Part shown: one piece after another, positions 23,783 through 32,324 of the stretch
How the letters are laid out: the number at the start of each line of letters is the position of its first letter
Numbering within the stretch: the first letter of the stretch is position 1
Source: Pseudobacteriovorax antillogorgiicola
Lineage (GTDB): Bacteria; Bdellovibrionota_B; Oligoflexia; Oligoflexales; RGVZ01
Direction of reading: 5' to 3'
Length of the DNA: 64,000 nt
Assembly (NCBI GenBank): GCA_945865565.1
Contig: CAMBEK010000001.1
Coordinates: forward strand, 351,795 to 415,794
Notes under the pieces: generated by a model
What the model was told of the DNA's origin: nothing
Seen by the model: only the letters and a program-made list of their open reading frames with translations
Database searches by the model: none
Position numbers and translations under genes: made by a program

Positions 23783-24155
23783 TCGCCGATTTATTTTAGC
23801 AGTTTTGACAGCGGTGGTTGGCCTTGCGGCTGGCTGCCGCTGTTCTTCGTCGAATCCGACTTCGGCATCTGTTTCGATTCCGCCTTCGAGCCCAAACTCG
23901 ATTTCGACTCTGATTTCCCGCGGAAAATCTGTTTACGCAGGAAATTGCATCGCCTGCCACAATCCAAATCCAAAATTGGCTGGAACCGTCGGCCCGGAAA
24001 TTTATGGAAGTTCTATCGAGCTCCTCGAGGTAAAACTGGTAAAGGGGACCTACCCCGAGGGTTATAAACCCAAGCGCCCCGGTGCGGGGATGCCTGTTTT
24101 TCCACATCTCGCCGGCGATATCGCGGCCCTTCACGCTTTCTTGAACGCGCCCTGA
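23775..24155 (+). CDS. Lipoprotein c-type cytochrome, partner of the PuuD-like protein
   Basis: A 126-residue exported protein with a lipobox (LAAGC, Cys near residue 21), a Ser/Pro-rich linker and one class I cytochrome c domain. The heme site is CIACH, and AGMPVFPHL supplies the likely Met axial ligand. It starts at GTG 23775, overlapping the membrane protein by eight bases, so the two are co-translated. The arrangement looks like a split version of PuuD, in which the heme domain is tethered by lipid and not by peptide bond. Electron acceptor for the membrane partner is inference. Confidence 0.8.
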   Translation: MSDRRFILAVLTAVVGLAAGCRCSSSNPTSASVSIPPSSPNSISTLISRGKSVYAGNCIACHNPNPKLAGTVGPEIYGSSIELLEVKLVKGTYPEGYKPKRPGAGMPVFPHLAGDIAALHAFLNAP

Positions 24156-24189
24156 ATTCAACCTGTCTACTTACGATTCGGCGTAGCAG

Positions 24190-25395
24190 TTAGAGTAAAG
24201 CTGCAAGGTCGATCAGAACGCGCTCGCTCAGAAGCAGACGTGTTCTGTTTATTTGAAGCGCGTCGTTGGCGGCGGGAAGTTGGTCGGATGGATACGTCCG
24301 CTTGATTGACTGGCTTTTGGACGTCAAGGTCATGGTTGGTACGCCGGCGTCGTGGCGCAGAAGGATATCAATGCAGTCTTTGGGAGAGGGGAGAGGATTC
24401 TTCGGCTGCGCCTCAGAATGACGGGGCTGCTCAGGATGACGGGGCTGCTCAGAATGACGGGGCTGAGCCTCACGAGGGAGGAATTCGGAAGTCAAAGAAA
24501 ACGGAATTCCCAGGGGGCGCAGCAATTCTGCAAGACGCCCGGCGAGGATGCCGGCCGTGATGGAGTCATGCAGCGTGATGTTCATGGCGGTGCGGTTTGT
24601 GCTTAAATTGGCCTTCAGCGCCATCAGTGGGTCAGCGCCGCCGCGCGCAATGCAAACAGGATCGAGAGCCTTGTCGAGTCGATCTAAAAACGGCCGGGAT
24701 TTTACTTCGTGGCCTTTTGGTACCCATACTTTCACATGAACGATTGGAGCCGAGGCGCGGTAGCCAAGCAGGAGTTGGCTGCCTTTCATGATGGTTTCCA
24801 CTTGCTCGGCGAGGGTGGATTCGGGAACCCCAAGGCACGCCCAAGTGTGCAGTCCTGGTTTTCCACTTTCTAACGCGAGATCCTGGAATTCTTTTTGAAG
24901 GTGATCATTCCAAATGCCCTGCAGTTCTCGCGGTGGTCCGGGAAGGACCGTAATCTGTGCGTTGCGGACGGTTAGGGAGAATCCGTTGGCAGAACCCTGC
25001 GAATTCAGAAGGATGCGCGAGCCTTGCGGGAAAAAGCATTGTTGACGGTTTGATTCTGGGGCCGCGCGCCCCATGTTCTGAAACCGTTCGGCAATCCGGT
25101 CCCACGATGGCTGGTCAAAGAAAGTTTTTAACTCCGCCCATTCTGTGATGACGTCACGGGTAAAATCGTCCGTCGTTGGCCCGAGTCCGCCGATGGTCAA
25201 AATAAAATTGGCGCGGGCCGTGGCAAAGTCGAGGGCATCCGAAATGGCCGTGCGTTCGTCGGGGACTGCCAGATGCAAGAGCACTTCAATGCCGCAGGCG
25301 TCGAGGTTCGCGGCAAGCCAGGAGGCGTTGGTGTTGAGGATCTCGCCGCTGGCGACTTCACTGCCAATGGCGATTATGGCTACCTTTGGTGTCAT
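24190..25395 (-). CDS. cinA: CinA-like protein with degenerate C-terminal domain
   Basis: CinA proteins join a molybdopterin-binding-like N-terminal domain (COG1058, ADP-ribose or NMN pyrophosphatase activity in some) to a PncC nicotinamide-nucleotide deamidase domain. The 401-residue product has a sound N-terminal domain: VAIIAIGSEVASGEILNTNASWLA, ILTIGGLGPTTDDFTRD, ITVLPGPPRELQGIW. The C-terminal part is weak; the AESCTGG active-site segment is replaced by a TLHDSITAG-type sequence, so deamidase activity looks lost. A Pro/His/Glu-rich insert encoded by tandem 18-base repeats interrupts this region. It overlaps gpsA by four bases. Confidence 0.82.
   Translation of the reverse strand: MTPKVAIIAIGSEVASGEILNTNASWLAANLDACGIEVLLHLAVPDERTAISDALDFATARANFILTIGGLGPTTDDFTRDVITEWAELKTFFDQPSWDRIAERFQNMGRAAPESNRQQCFFPQGSRILLNSQGSANGFSLTVRNAQITVLPGPPRELQGIWNDHLQKEFQDLALESGKPGLHTWACLGVPESTLAEQVETIMKGSQLLLGYRASAPIVHVKVWVPKGHEVKSRPFLDRLDKALDPVCIARGGADPLMALKANLSTNRTAMNITLHDSITAGILAGRLAELLRPLGIPFSLTSEFLPREAQPRHSEQPRHPEQPRHSEAQPKNPLPSPKDCIDILLRHDAGVPTMTLTSKSQSIKRTYPSDQLPAANDALQINRTRLLLSERVLIDLAALL
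24412..24465. repeat. Three tandem 18-base repeats inside cinA
   Basis: Three back-to-back copies of CTCAGAATGACGGGGCTG, the middle one with a single A-to-G change, lie at 24412-24429, 24430-24447 and 24448-24465. Because 18 is a multiple of three the reading frame of cinA is kept, and the protein gains three PRHSEQ-like units. Flanking bases (TTCGGCTGCGC before it) resemble the dispersed palindromic repeat families seen in some bacterial genomes. A 15-base part (GCTCAGGATGACGGG) recurs at 57924-57938. Confidence 0.9.
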
Positions 25396-26429
25396 GTGGG
25401 GCTGTCGAGCTCCGGTTTGGCATCGCGGGTTAAAAGGCCCATGACGGCTTGGGCGATTGGACGGGATTCATAGAGAACCTGATAGGCGGCCTCAGTGATC
25501 GGGGCATCGACGCCAAGCCTGTGGGCGAGGTCGCGGGCGGCCAGGGTGGTGGCGTAGCCCTCAGAAACGGAGCCAAGGCTGTCGAGAATGGCCTGGATCC
25601 TTTCGCCCCGGCCCAGGCGAAGGCCCACTTGGAAGTTACGACTTTTTTCAGACGTGCAGGTCAGGAACAGGTCGCCGACTCCGGCGAGGCCCTCAAAAGT
25701 CATCGGGTTTGCGCCCATGGCAACCCCGATGCGGCGCATTTCGGCCAGCCCACGGGTGATCAAGGCAGCACGCGAATTCATTTGAAAGCCAAGCCCAACA
25801 GCGGCTCCTGCCGCGATGGCAATCACATTCTTTAAAGCGCCGGCAAGCTCGACGCCGATTGGATCATCGCTCGTGTAGACACGGAATTGCGGTGCGTGGA
25901 AAAGGGTCTGTACCAGTTGGGCGCGCGACGCATCGTGGCTCGCAGCCACGACGGCCGTTGGTTGATGGGTCGCGACTTCGGAAGCAAAGCTGGGACCTGA
26001 TAGAAAGACCGCTTTTTTTCCAGCATCACTGCCCAATAAATCCGCAATGATGGCCCCGGGCAGGCGGGTGGTCGATATTTCGATTCCTTTGACGGCACAA
26101 ATCACGACGTGATCTGGAGAGATACCAAAATCTGCTAATTTTTTAAGCACCTGGGACAGGGCTTGCGCGGCAGTTGCCAGGACGATGATGCGATGTTCGG
26201 CGAGCAAGTCATCAGTGATGTTGTTGATCGCGCCAATTCGCGGTGATAAGGTAAGCGCGTTCAAGTATTTGGGATTTTTCCGGTTTTGGTTGATGCCGGC
26301 AGCGATTTCAGGCGATCTTGCCCAAAGCGTCACGTGGTGGCCTTTTTCAGCAAGGTGCTGGGCCAGGCAGGTTCCGAAATTGCCTGCGCCCAAGACCAGA
26401 ATGCGGTCGCCGGTTACAGAAGTGGCCAT
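25392..26429 (-). CDS. gpsA: NAD(P)-dependent glycerol-3-phosphate dehydrogenase
   Basis: GpsA makes sn-glycerol 3-phosphate from dihydroxyacetone phosphate for phospholipid synthesis. The 345-residue protein starts with the Rossmann motif ILVLGAGNFGTCLAQHLAEKGHHVTLWAR, continues with AVKGIE, VFLSGPSFASEVA, GVELAGALKNVIAIAAGAAVGLGFQMNSRAALITRGLAEM and the GDLFLTC and SRNFQVGLRLGRG motifs. ATG 26429 is chosen because AAGGAGA lies four bases upstream; an upstream start at 26444 is less likely. It is divergent from nuoA with only 26 bases between starts. Confidence 0.95.
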   Translation of the reverse strand: MATSVTGDRILVLGAGNFGTCLAQHLAEKGHHVTLWARSPEIAAGINQNRKNPKYLNALTLSPRIGAINNITDDLLAEHRIIVLATAAQALSQVLKKLADFGISPDHVVICAVKGIEISTTRLPGAIIADLLGSDAGKKAVFLSGPSFASEVATHQPTAVVAASHDASRAQLVQTLFHAPQFRVYTSDDPIGVELAGALKNVIAIAAGAAVGLGFQMNSRAALITRGLAEMRRIGVAMGANPMTFEGLAGVGDLFLTCTSEKSRNFQVGLRLGRGERIQAILDSLGSVSEGYATTLAARDLAHRLGVDAPITEAAYQVLYESRPIAQAVMGLLTRDAKPELDSPT

Positions 26430-26455
26430 CAAGTTCTCCTTCAAGGTAGAAGGTT

Positions 26456-26809
26456 ATGAATCCATATATACCAGTAATCGTCGTTTTAATCTTTGGTGTT
26501 GTCCTAGGCGGGATTCTTTCCGGCCTTGCGGCCTTTTTGGGTCCAAAGAAGTACTCCAGGGAAAAGATGGATCCCTACGAGTGCGGGGTGCCGAAGGTCA
26601 CGGCTGGCTCGGAAAAAATGAGCGTCAAGTTCTACCTGACCGCAATCCTTTTCATCCTGTTCGATATTGAGACGGTTTTCCTTTATTTGTGGGCCCGCAC
26701 ATTCAAAGAGTTGGGATGGCTGGGCATCATCGAAATTGCAGTATTCGTTTTAATCCTTGTGGTTGGTTACATCTACGTTGTCAGGCGCGGTGCGCTGGAG
26801 TGGGATTGA
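26456..26809 (+). CDS. nuoA: NADH-quinone oxidoreductase subunit A
   Basis: NuoA is a small membrane subunit at the junction of complex I arms. The 117-residue protein has three membrane helices and the conserved loop KKYSREKMDPYECGVPKVTAGSEKMSVKFYLTAILFILFDIETVFLYLWA, including the Cys of the quinone-site loop and the DIE motif of helix 2. ATG 26456 follows AGAAGG. It opens the nuoAHJKLMN cluster and is divergent from gpsA. Confidence 0.95.
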   Translation: MNPYIPVIVVLIFGVVLGGILSGLAAFLGPKKYSREKMDPYECGVPKVTAGSEKMSVKFYLTAILFILFDIETVFLYLWARTFKELGWLGIIEIAVFVLILVVGYIYVVRRGALEWD

Positions 26810-26813
26810 TCGG

Positions 26814-27926
26814 ATGGGAATGAATCTTGGTATAGACTTTTCGTCACTTCTACAGTGGAACGACTTCACGGTTGATCTGGCGGCCTTTGCTGTGAAGTTT
26901 GCCATCCTTGTCGGTGGCTTGCTCCAGTTGCCGCCGCTTCTCGTTTGGATCGAGCGCCGGGTGCCGGCATTGATGCAGCGACGCAGGGGTCCCAACCGGG
27001 TCGGGATTTTCAAGTGGCGCCTCTACGGCCTCCTTCAGTCCTTGGCCGATACGGTTAAGCTGATTTTTAAAGAAGAAGTCGTCCCCGATGGTGCGCACAA
27101 GGTCTTCTACCATCTTGCCCCGGTATTTTGTGTGTTTCCGGCCTTCCTCGTGGCGTGCGCCATTCCTTATGGCCCTGACTTGGCCATTTATGGTTACAAG
27201 ATCCCCTTAAGCGTCGTGCGGATGGACGTCGGCTTTTTATTTATTTTTGCAATTTCGAGTTTAGCTGTTTACGGCGTCGCTCTGGCTGGTTGGGCCAGTA
27301 ACAATAAGTATTCGCTGATGGGCTCATTACGCGCCTCAGCTCAAATGATCAGCTATGAGATTCCTCTCGGAATGTCCCTCATCCCGATTGTTTTAATCTA
27401 CGGGACTTTGGATTTAGGCAAGATCGTGGAGGCCCAGAACTCGTTCTTTCAGTGGGGGGTGTTTACCGCGCCCGTGTCTTTACTGATTTTCGTGATTTGC
27501 ATGTTCGCCGAAACCAACCGGGCTCCCTTCGATCTGGCTGAAGCCGAGGGCGAACTGGTGGCTGGTTTTCACACGGAATACAACTCAGCAAAATTCGCGG
27601 CGTTTTTCTTGGGCGAATACGTATCGATGTTCGTCCTGTCTTGTCTGGCCTCGACCGTGTTCTTTGGTGGCTGGCAGGTGCCTTTTGTTTCCTATGACGC
27701 CCTAGTGACCATGCTGGGCTCACCCAACTTCGTGGCCCCGATCGGCATTTTGATGCTGCTCCTCAAGGCCGCTTTTTTCATGTGGGTTTATATCTGGGTC
27801 CGCTGGACATTGCCCCGGTTCCGGTACGACCAGTTAATGTCTCTTGGATGGAAATTTATGCTGCCGATCGGGTTGGCCAATGTGGTCGTCACCGCTATCG
27901 TGCTGGCTGTGTTGAGGTTCAAATAG
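26814..27926 (+). CDS. nuoH: NADH-quinone oxidoreductase subunit H
   Basis: NuoH forms much of the quinone-binding site at the base of the membrane arm. The 370-residue product has about eight helices and the family stretches VWIERRVPALMQRRRGPNRVG, LQSLADTVKLIFKEE, SYEIPLGMSLIPI, and MFAETNRAPFDLAEAEGELVAGFHTEYNSAKFA, whose acidic residues line the E-channel. ATG 26814 is chosen, four bases after the nuoA stop, since a longer reading would run into nuoA. It is followed directly by nuoJ, with no nuoI between them. Confidence 0.96.
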   Translation: MGMNLGIDFSSLLQWNDFTVDLAAFAVKFAILVGGLLQLPPLLVWIERRVPALMQRRRGPNRVGIFKWRLYGLLQSLADTVKLIFKEEVVPDGAHKVFYHLAPVFCVFPAFLVACAIPYGPDLAIYGYKIPLSVVRMDVGFLFIFAISSLAVYGVALAGWASNNKYSLMGSLRASAQMISYEIPLGMSLIPIVLIYGTLDLGKIVEAQNSFFQWGVFTAPVSLLIFVICMFAETNRAPFDLAEAEGELVAGFHTEYNSAKFAAFFLGEYVSMFVLSCLASTVFFGGWQVPFVSYDALVTMLGSPNFVAPIGILMLLLKAAFFMWVYIWVRWTLPRFRYDQLMSLGWKFMLPIGLANVVVTAIVLAVLRFK

Positions 27927-28474
27927 TGGAAGCGCTGTACTTTGTTCCGGAAATGCTTTTTTACGTCATCTCCGGGCTGATCCTGTTGTCGTCTATCATG
28001 GTCGTTGCGGCACGCAATCCAGTGACAAGTGCCATCTTTCTGGTGGTCGATTTGTTTTTCGTTGCAGCACTCTATGCGCAGCTTGATGCTCATTTTACCG
28101 CCGCGATTCAGGTTCTGGTCTATGCCGGGGCGATTGTGGTGTTGTTTGTCTTTGTGATCATGATCCTCAACTTGAAGCCTGACGCACTTCGCGGGATTCG
28201 ATTTTCCCTCGGTGAGGCTCTGGTGCTTTTGATTACACTAGCCGGGTTCGTCATCGTCGGGTCGGAACTGGCGCGCACGGCACCTGATCTCACAACACCG
28301 GGAAATCTTGGTAGCGCAGCAATTGAAATGGCGGGCGGTAATACCTATGTCGTTGCAATGCGGATGTTTACGGCGTTCCTCTGGCCCTTTGAAATGGCTT
28401 CTGTCCTGATCCTTCTTGCAATCGTTGCCTGTGTCATGATTGCCAAAAAGGACAAGAGGGTAACAAAATCATGA
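27926..28474 (+). CDS. nuoJ: NADH-quinone oxidoreductase subunit J
   Basis: NuoJ is a membrane-arm subunit with a pi-bulge helix important for coupling. The 182-residue product from GTG 27926 has five helices; the conserved helix 3 region reads AIQVLVYAGAIVVLFVFVIMILNL. The GTG shares its G with the last base of the nuoH stop codon. The stop overlaps the nuoK start by four bases (ATGA), a normal arrangement for nuoJK. Confidence 0.93.
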   Translation: MEALYFVPEMLFYVISGLILLSSIMVVAARNPVTSAIFLVVDLFFVAALYAQLDAHFTAAIQVLVYAGAIVVLFVFVIMILNLKPDALRGIRFSLGEALVLLITLAGFVIVGSELARTAPDLTTPGNLGSAAIEMAGGNTYVVAMRMFTAFLWPFEMASVLILLAIVACVMIAKKDKRVTKS

Positions 28475-28773
28475 TCCCTGTTGAAAACTACTTTGTCCTT
28501 TCATCTCTCGTGTTCCTGTGCGGTCTGGCAGGCGTGATGTTCCGCCGGAATCTCATCATGGTCCTCATGTCCATTGAACTCATGCTCAACGCGGTGAACA
28601 TAATCTTCGTGGCGGCATCGCGTCATTTGGCGCAGGTGGACGGACAGATCATGGTCCTTTTCGTAATCACGGTGGCAGCATGTGAGGCCGCCGTTGGTTT
28701 GGCGATGGTGATTGCCCTGTTCCGTCGTTACGGCACTGTAAATACTGAATTCCTACGCCTGTTGCGCGGCTGA
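28471..28773 (+). CDS. nuoK: NADH-quinone oxidoreductase subunit K
   Basis: NuoK is a three-helix membrane subunit (100 residues) with two membrane glutamates used in proton transfer. They are visible in LMSIELMLNAVNIIFVA (helix 2) and VAACEAAVGLAMVIALFRR (helix 3). The N-terminal segment VLSSLVFLCGLAGVMFRRNLI is typical. It overlaps nuoJ by four bases and precedes nuoL by 25 bases. Confidence 0.96.
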   Translation: MIPVENYFVLSSLVFLCGLAGVMFRRNLIMVLMSIELMLNAVNIIFVAASRHLAQVDGQIMVLFVITVAACEAAVGLAMVIALFRRYGTVNTEFLRLLRG

Positions 28774-28798
28774 AACAGCCCCCGAGGAGATGCTGCAA

Positions 28799-30721
28799 AT
28801 GATCTGGTTGATGATTCTTTTCCCGTTGCTTGGCGCATTCATCAACGGTCTTGTTCTGCGCAAGGCCTCAAAATCCGTGTCCCATGCCGTGGCTGTTGGT
28901 GCGATGCTGGCATCGTTTGCGTGCGCCGCGGCTACCTTCTGGCAGCTGATGGGATCGGGTGGTGATGCCAAGGTTATCCAGGGATTTCCGTGGATATCCG
29001 CAGGCGGCTTTTCAGCCCCTTTCAACCTGATTCTTGACCGCCTTTCCGGGCTCATGATTTTAATTGTCACTGGCATTGGATCCCTGATCCATATCTACGC
29101 CGGCGGCTACATGCATGAAGAGAAGAGCACGAGCCGGTTCTTTTCATACCTGAATCTTTTTGTATTCATGATGCTCCTCCTCGTGCTGGGCGATAACATG
29201 TTGGTCATGTTTGTTGGTTGGGAGGGTGTTGGCCTCTGCAGCTACCTGCTCATTGGATACTGGTTCGAAGACGATGCGAACGCCGCAGCAGGGATGAAGG
29301 CTTTCATTGTGAACCGGATTGGTGACATTGGATTTCTTGTCGCCATTTTTCTGACCTTCAAGCACTTCGGCACGGTTTCGTTCAGTGAACTGCGTGACAT
29401 GGTTGGCAGCGGAACTTTAGATGCGATCAAGGTCGGCGCTGTCGGCTGGATTACGATTTGCCTGTTCATCGGTGCCTGTGGCAAGTCGGCCCAATTGCCC
29501 TTGTTTGTCTGGTTGCCCGATGCCATGGCTGGCCCAACGCCGGTTTCAGCTTTGATCCACGCAGCGACAATGGTTACGGCCGGAATCTACATGATGACTC
29601 GTGTAAATTTTCTCTTCTATTTGGCTCCGTCAACCATGACCGCTGTAGCCGTCATTGGTGGCCTTACCGCTTTTTTCGCTGCCACCATCGCCCTCGTTCA
29701 AAATGACATCAAAAAGGTACTGGCATACTCAACCGTGAGCCAGCTCGGATATATGGTGATGGCGTGCGGTGTTGGTGCCTTCGACGCCGGTGTCTTTCAT
29801 CTTCTGACCCACGCTTGCTTCAAGGCCTTGTTGTTCCTTGGCGCAGGAAGCGTCATCGTCGCCATGCACCACAAACAGGACATGCGGGAGATGGGTGGCC
29901 TGTCAAAGTACATGCCCGTCACCCACGCCGTCTTTCTGGTCGGGGTTCTTGCCATCATCGGATTTCCGGGTTTGGCCGGATTTTTCTCCAAAGATGAGAT
30001 CCTTTGGAAGGCATTCACTGGGGGCGGACCCGCACTTTGGATTGTCGGAACAGTGACCGCTGGGATGACGGCGTTTTACATGGTTCGTTTGCTTTGCATG
30101 ACTTTCTACGGTCCAAATCGAAGCGACCATCACACCAGGGAGCACCTCCACGAGACTCCGGTTATGATGTGGGCACCCCTGGTTATCCTTGCCCTGCTTA
30201 GTGCCACGGTTGGCTACCTCGGTGTGCCCGAAGTTCTGGGTGGTCATAATATTTTTCATCACTACTTGGATCCAGTATTGATGATTCCGGCCCAAGTTTC
30301 AGAAAATTGGGCATTCCTGTCGGCCCATCATGAGCACTCACTGGAATTAGGGCTGATGGCAGCATCTGTCGGCGTGATGTTTATTGCGTCTGGTCTGGCA
30401 GTTGCTCTTTATGCAAAGGGGCCGGCTCCTGTTCTCGCCACATGGGCCAACAGCTTCCGCCGTACCTACGATGTCTTGTCCAACAAGTATTATGTCGACG
30501 AATTCTACGACGCATGGATTGTGCGGCCACTGCATGACATGTCGGAGTTTCTTTGGGCAATTTTTGATGTCGTGTTGATTGACGGCATCGTTAACGGGGT
30601 TGGTCAGGTGTGCGCTCTCGCCGGTGGACTTGCCAGTTTCCGGATGACTGGAAGCGTCCATCGTCACAGCATGGTTTTGGTCCTGGGCTTAGTTGTACTC
30701 CTATTTATTTTGGTAGTTTAA
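28799..30721 (+). CDS. nuoL: NADH-quinone oxidoreductase subunit L
   Basis: NuoL is the distal antiporter-like proton-pumping subunit. The 640-residue product has about 14 core helices plus the C-terminal lateral helix. Markers are FVGWEGVGLCSYLLIGYWF with the conserved Glu, SAQLPLFVWLPDAMAGPTPVSALIHAATMVTAGIYMM with its Lys-equivalent region, NDIKKVLAYSTVSQLGYMVMACG and FPGLAGFFSKDEI. ATG 28799 is chosen because AGGAG lies nine bases upstream; the ATG at 28790 touches that site. Confidence 0.96.
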   Translation: MIWLMILFPLLGAFINGLVLRKASKSVSHAVAVGAMLASFACAAATFWQLMGSGGDAKVIQGFPWISAGGFSAPFNLILDRLSGLMILIVTGIGSLIHIYAGGYMHEEKSTSRFFSYLNLFVFMMLLLVLGDNMLVMFVGWEGVGLCSYLLIGYWFEDDANAAAGMKAFIVNRIGDIGFLVAIFLTFKHFGTVSFSELRDMVGSGTLDAIKVGAVGWITICLFIGACGKSAQLPLFVWLPDAMAGPTPVSALIHAATMVTAGIYMMTRVNFLFYLAPSTMTAVAVIGGLTAFFAATIALVQNDIKKVLAYSTVSQLGYMVMACGVGAFDAGVFHLLTHACFKALLFLGAGSVIVAMHHKQDMREMGGLSKYMPVTHAVFLVGVLAIIGFPGLAGFFSKDEILWKAFTGGGPALWIVGTVTAGMTAFYMVRLLCMTFYGPNRSDHHTREHLHETPVMMWAPLVILALLSATVGYLGVPEVLGGHNIFHHYLDPVLMIPAQVSENWAFLSAHHEHSLELGLMAASVGVMFIASGLAVALYAKGPAPVLATWANSFRRTYDVLSNKYYVDEFYDAWIVRPLHDMSEFLWAIFDVVLIDGIVNGVGQVCALAGGLASFRMTGSVHRHSMVLVLGLVVLLFILVV

Positions 30722-30777
30722 CGCGGTTGCGGCTTGTGATTGCAGGCGGCGATTGCATTTTAGGTGCAGGTCTTTAG

Positions 30778-32304
30778 ATGGAATTTTTCAACTCGCATGT
30801 TTTGAGCATCATGACGTTTCTTCCACTCATGGTGGCAGCAGTAATTTTTATCGTACCAGATGATAAATTTGCTCGTGTTGCAGCCCTCGGCGGATCAATC
30901 CTCACCTTTTTTGTCAGCCTTCACGTATGGCACTACTTCAATTCTGGTTCGGCAAAGATCCAGTTTGTTGAAAGTTATGTGTGGATGCCTGAGTTTGGAA
31001 TCAGGGCTATTTTTGGTGTCGACGGGATCAGTCTTTTGCTGGTGATGCTCACCACTGCCCTGACACCACTGGTGATACTGAGCCTTTGGAACAGTCATGT
31101 TGCAAATTTGCGTTATTTTTTCGGCGCGCTGCTGGCTCTGCAAACCGGCATGCTGGGCGCGCTGGTCGCCCTCGACCTGGTTTTCTTTTACGTATTTTGG
31201 GAAGTCATGCTGATCCCGATGTATTTTATCATCGGAATTTGGGGTGGGGCCCGCCGTATCTACGCAACGACCAAGTTTATCCTTTATACGGTGGTCGGTT
31301 CGCTTTTGATGCTTGCTGCGGCAATCGTCCTTTACATCAGCTACCACAGGCAAACAGGCATTTACTCCACGAGCATTCTGGACCTGTACAATGCGTCCCT
31401 TGATCCCACGACCCAACTCTGGTTGTTCGGTTGTTTTGCCCTGGCCTTTGCCATCAAGGTTCCGATGTGGCCCTTTCATACTTGGTTGCCCGACGCCCAT
31501 GTCGAGGCCCCAACAGCTGGTTCCGTCATCCTGGCAGGCGTGCTGCTAAAAATGGGAACCTATGGTTTCCTGCGTTTTGCGATTCCCATGTTTCCCCTGG
31601 CAGTCAAATCCTTTGCTCCCATTCTGGTTTTCCTTGGTGTGGTCGGGATCATCTACGGAGCCCTGACAGCTTGGGTTCAACAAGATGCCAAGAAGCTGGT
31701 TGCTTACTCCTCGGTTTCGCACCTTGGATTTGTCGTTGTTGGTTCCGTAGCCCTGCTGGCTGATGGGAGCCTTTCTGTCGAGGCGTTGACCGGCGCCCTT
31801 TACCAGATGATCAATCACGGGGTTTCCACCGGCGCATTATTCTTTCTAGTTGGTGTCATTTATGAACGCCGGCATACCCGTATGCTCGCCGACTTTGGGG
31901 GGCTCGCCTCGGTGATGCCCTGGTTCGCTGTGATTTTGATTATTGCGACACTTGGCTCAGTAGGCCTACCGGGAACAGGTGGTTTTGTTGGAGAGTTTTT
32001 GATCCTCCTCGGAACCTACCAGTCGTCTCCAGTTGCCGCAGTGATGAGCGCCACCGGCGTGCTGCTGGGAGCGATTTACATGCTGACCCTCTGCCGCAAA
32101 CTTTTGTTTGGCCCGGTGACACACGAGGAAAATAAAAAGCTGAAGGATCTTTCCCCGCTGGAATTTAGCTATCTGGTTCCATTGGCCTTGCTCGTGATTA
32201 TCATGGGCGTGTTTCCAGAATTTTTCCTGGCGAAGTCCAAAGCATCAATTGAACACCTTGCAAAGAATTATCGCAGCTATAGCCTTGCGATTGATTCCCA
32301 CTGA
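30778..32304 (+). CDS. nuoM: NADH-quinone oxidoreductase subunit M
   Basis: NuoM is the middle antiporter-like proton-pumping subunit. The 508-residue product shows FYVFWEVMLIPMYFIIGIWGG with the key Glu, KVPMWPFHTWLPDAHVEAPTAGSVILAGVLLKMGTYGFLRF, AWVQQDAKKLVAYSSVSHLGFVV, and GLPGTGGFVGEFLIL. Length and helix count fit the family. It begins 57 bases after nuoL and ends 20 bases before nuoN. Confidence 0.96.
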   Translation: MEFFNSHVLSIMTFLPLMVAAVIFIVPDDKFARVAALGGSILTFFVSLHVWHYFNSGSAKIQFVESYVWMPEFGIRAIFGVDGISLLLVMLTTALTPLVILSLWNSHVANLRYFFGALLALQTGMLGALVALDLVFFYVFWEVMLIPMYFIIGIWGGARRIYATTKFILYTVVGSLLMLAAAIVLYISYHRQTGIYSTSILDLYNASLDPTTQLWLFGCFALAFAIKVPMWPFHTWLPDAHVEAPTAGSVILAGVLLKMGTYGFLRFAIPMFPLAVKSFAPILVFLGVVGIIYGALTAWVQQDAKKLVAYSSVSHLGFVVVGSVALLADGSLSVEALTGALYQMINHGVSTGALFFLVGVIYERRHTRMLADFGGLASVMPWFAVILIIATLGSVGLPGTGGFVGEFLILLGTYQSSPVAAVMSATGVLLGAIYMLTLCRKLLFGPVTHEENKKLKDLSPLEFSYLVPLALLVIIMGVFPEFFLAKSKASIEHLAKNYRSYSLAIDSH

Positions 32305-32324
32305 TTTTTGAAGAGAGGTTCCCA

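Noticed and set aside
24412..24465. CRISPR-like array
   Set aside because: Units are 18 bases with no spacers, lie inside a coding frame, and no cas genes are present.
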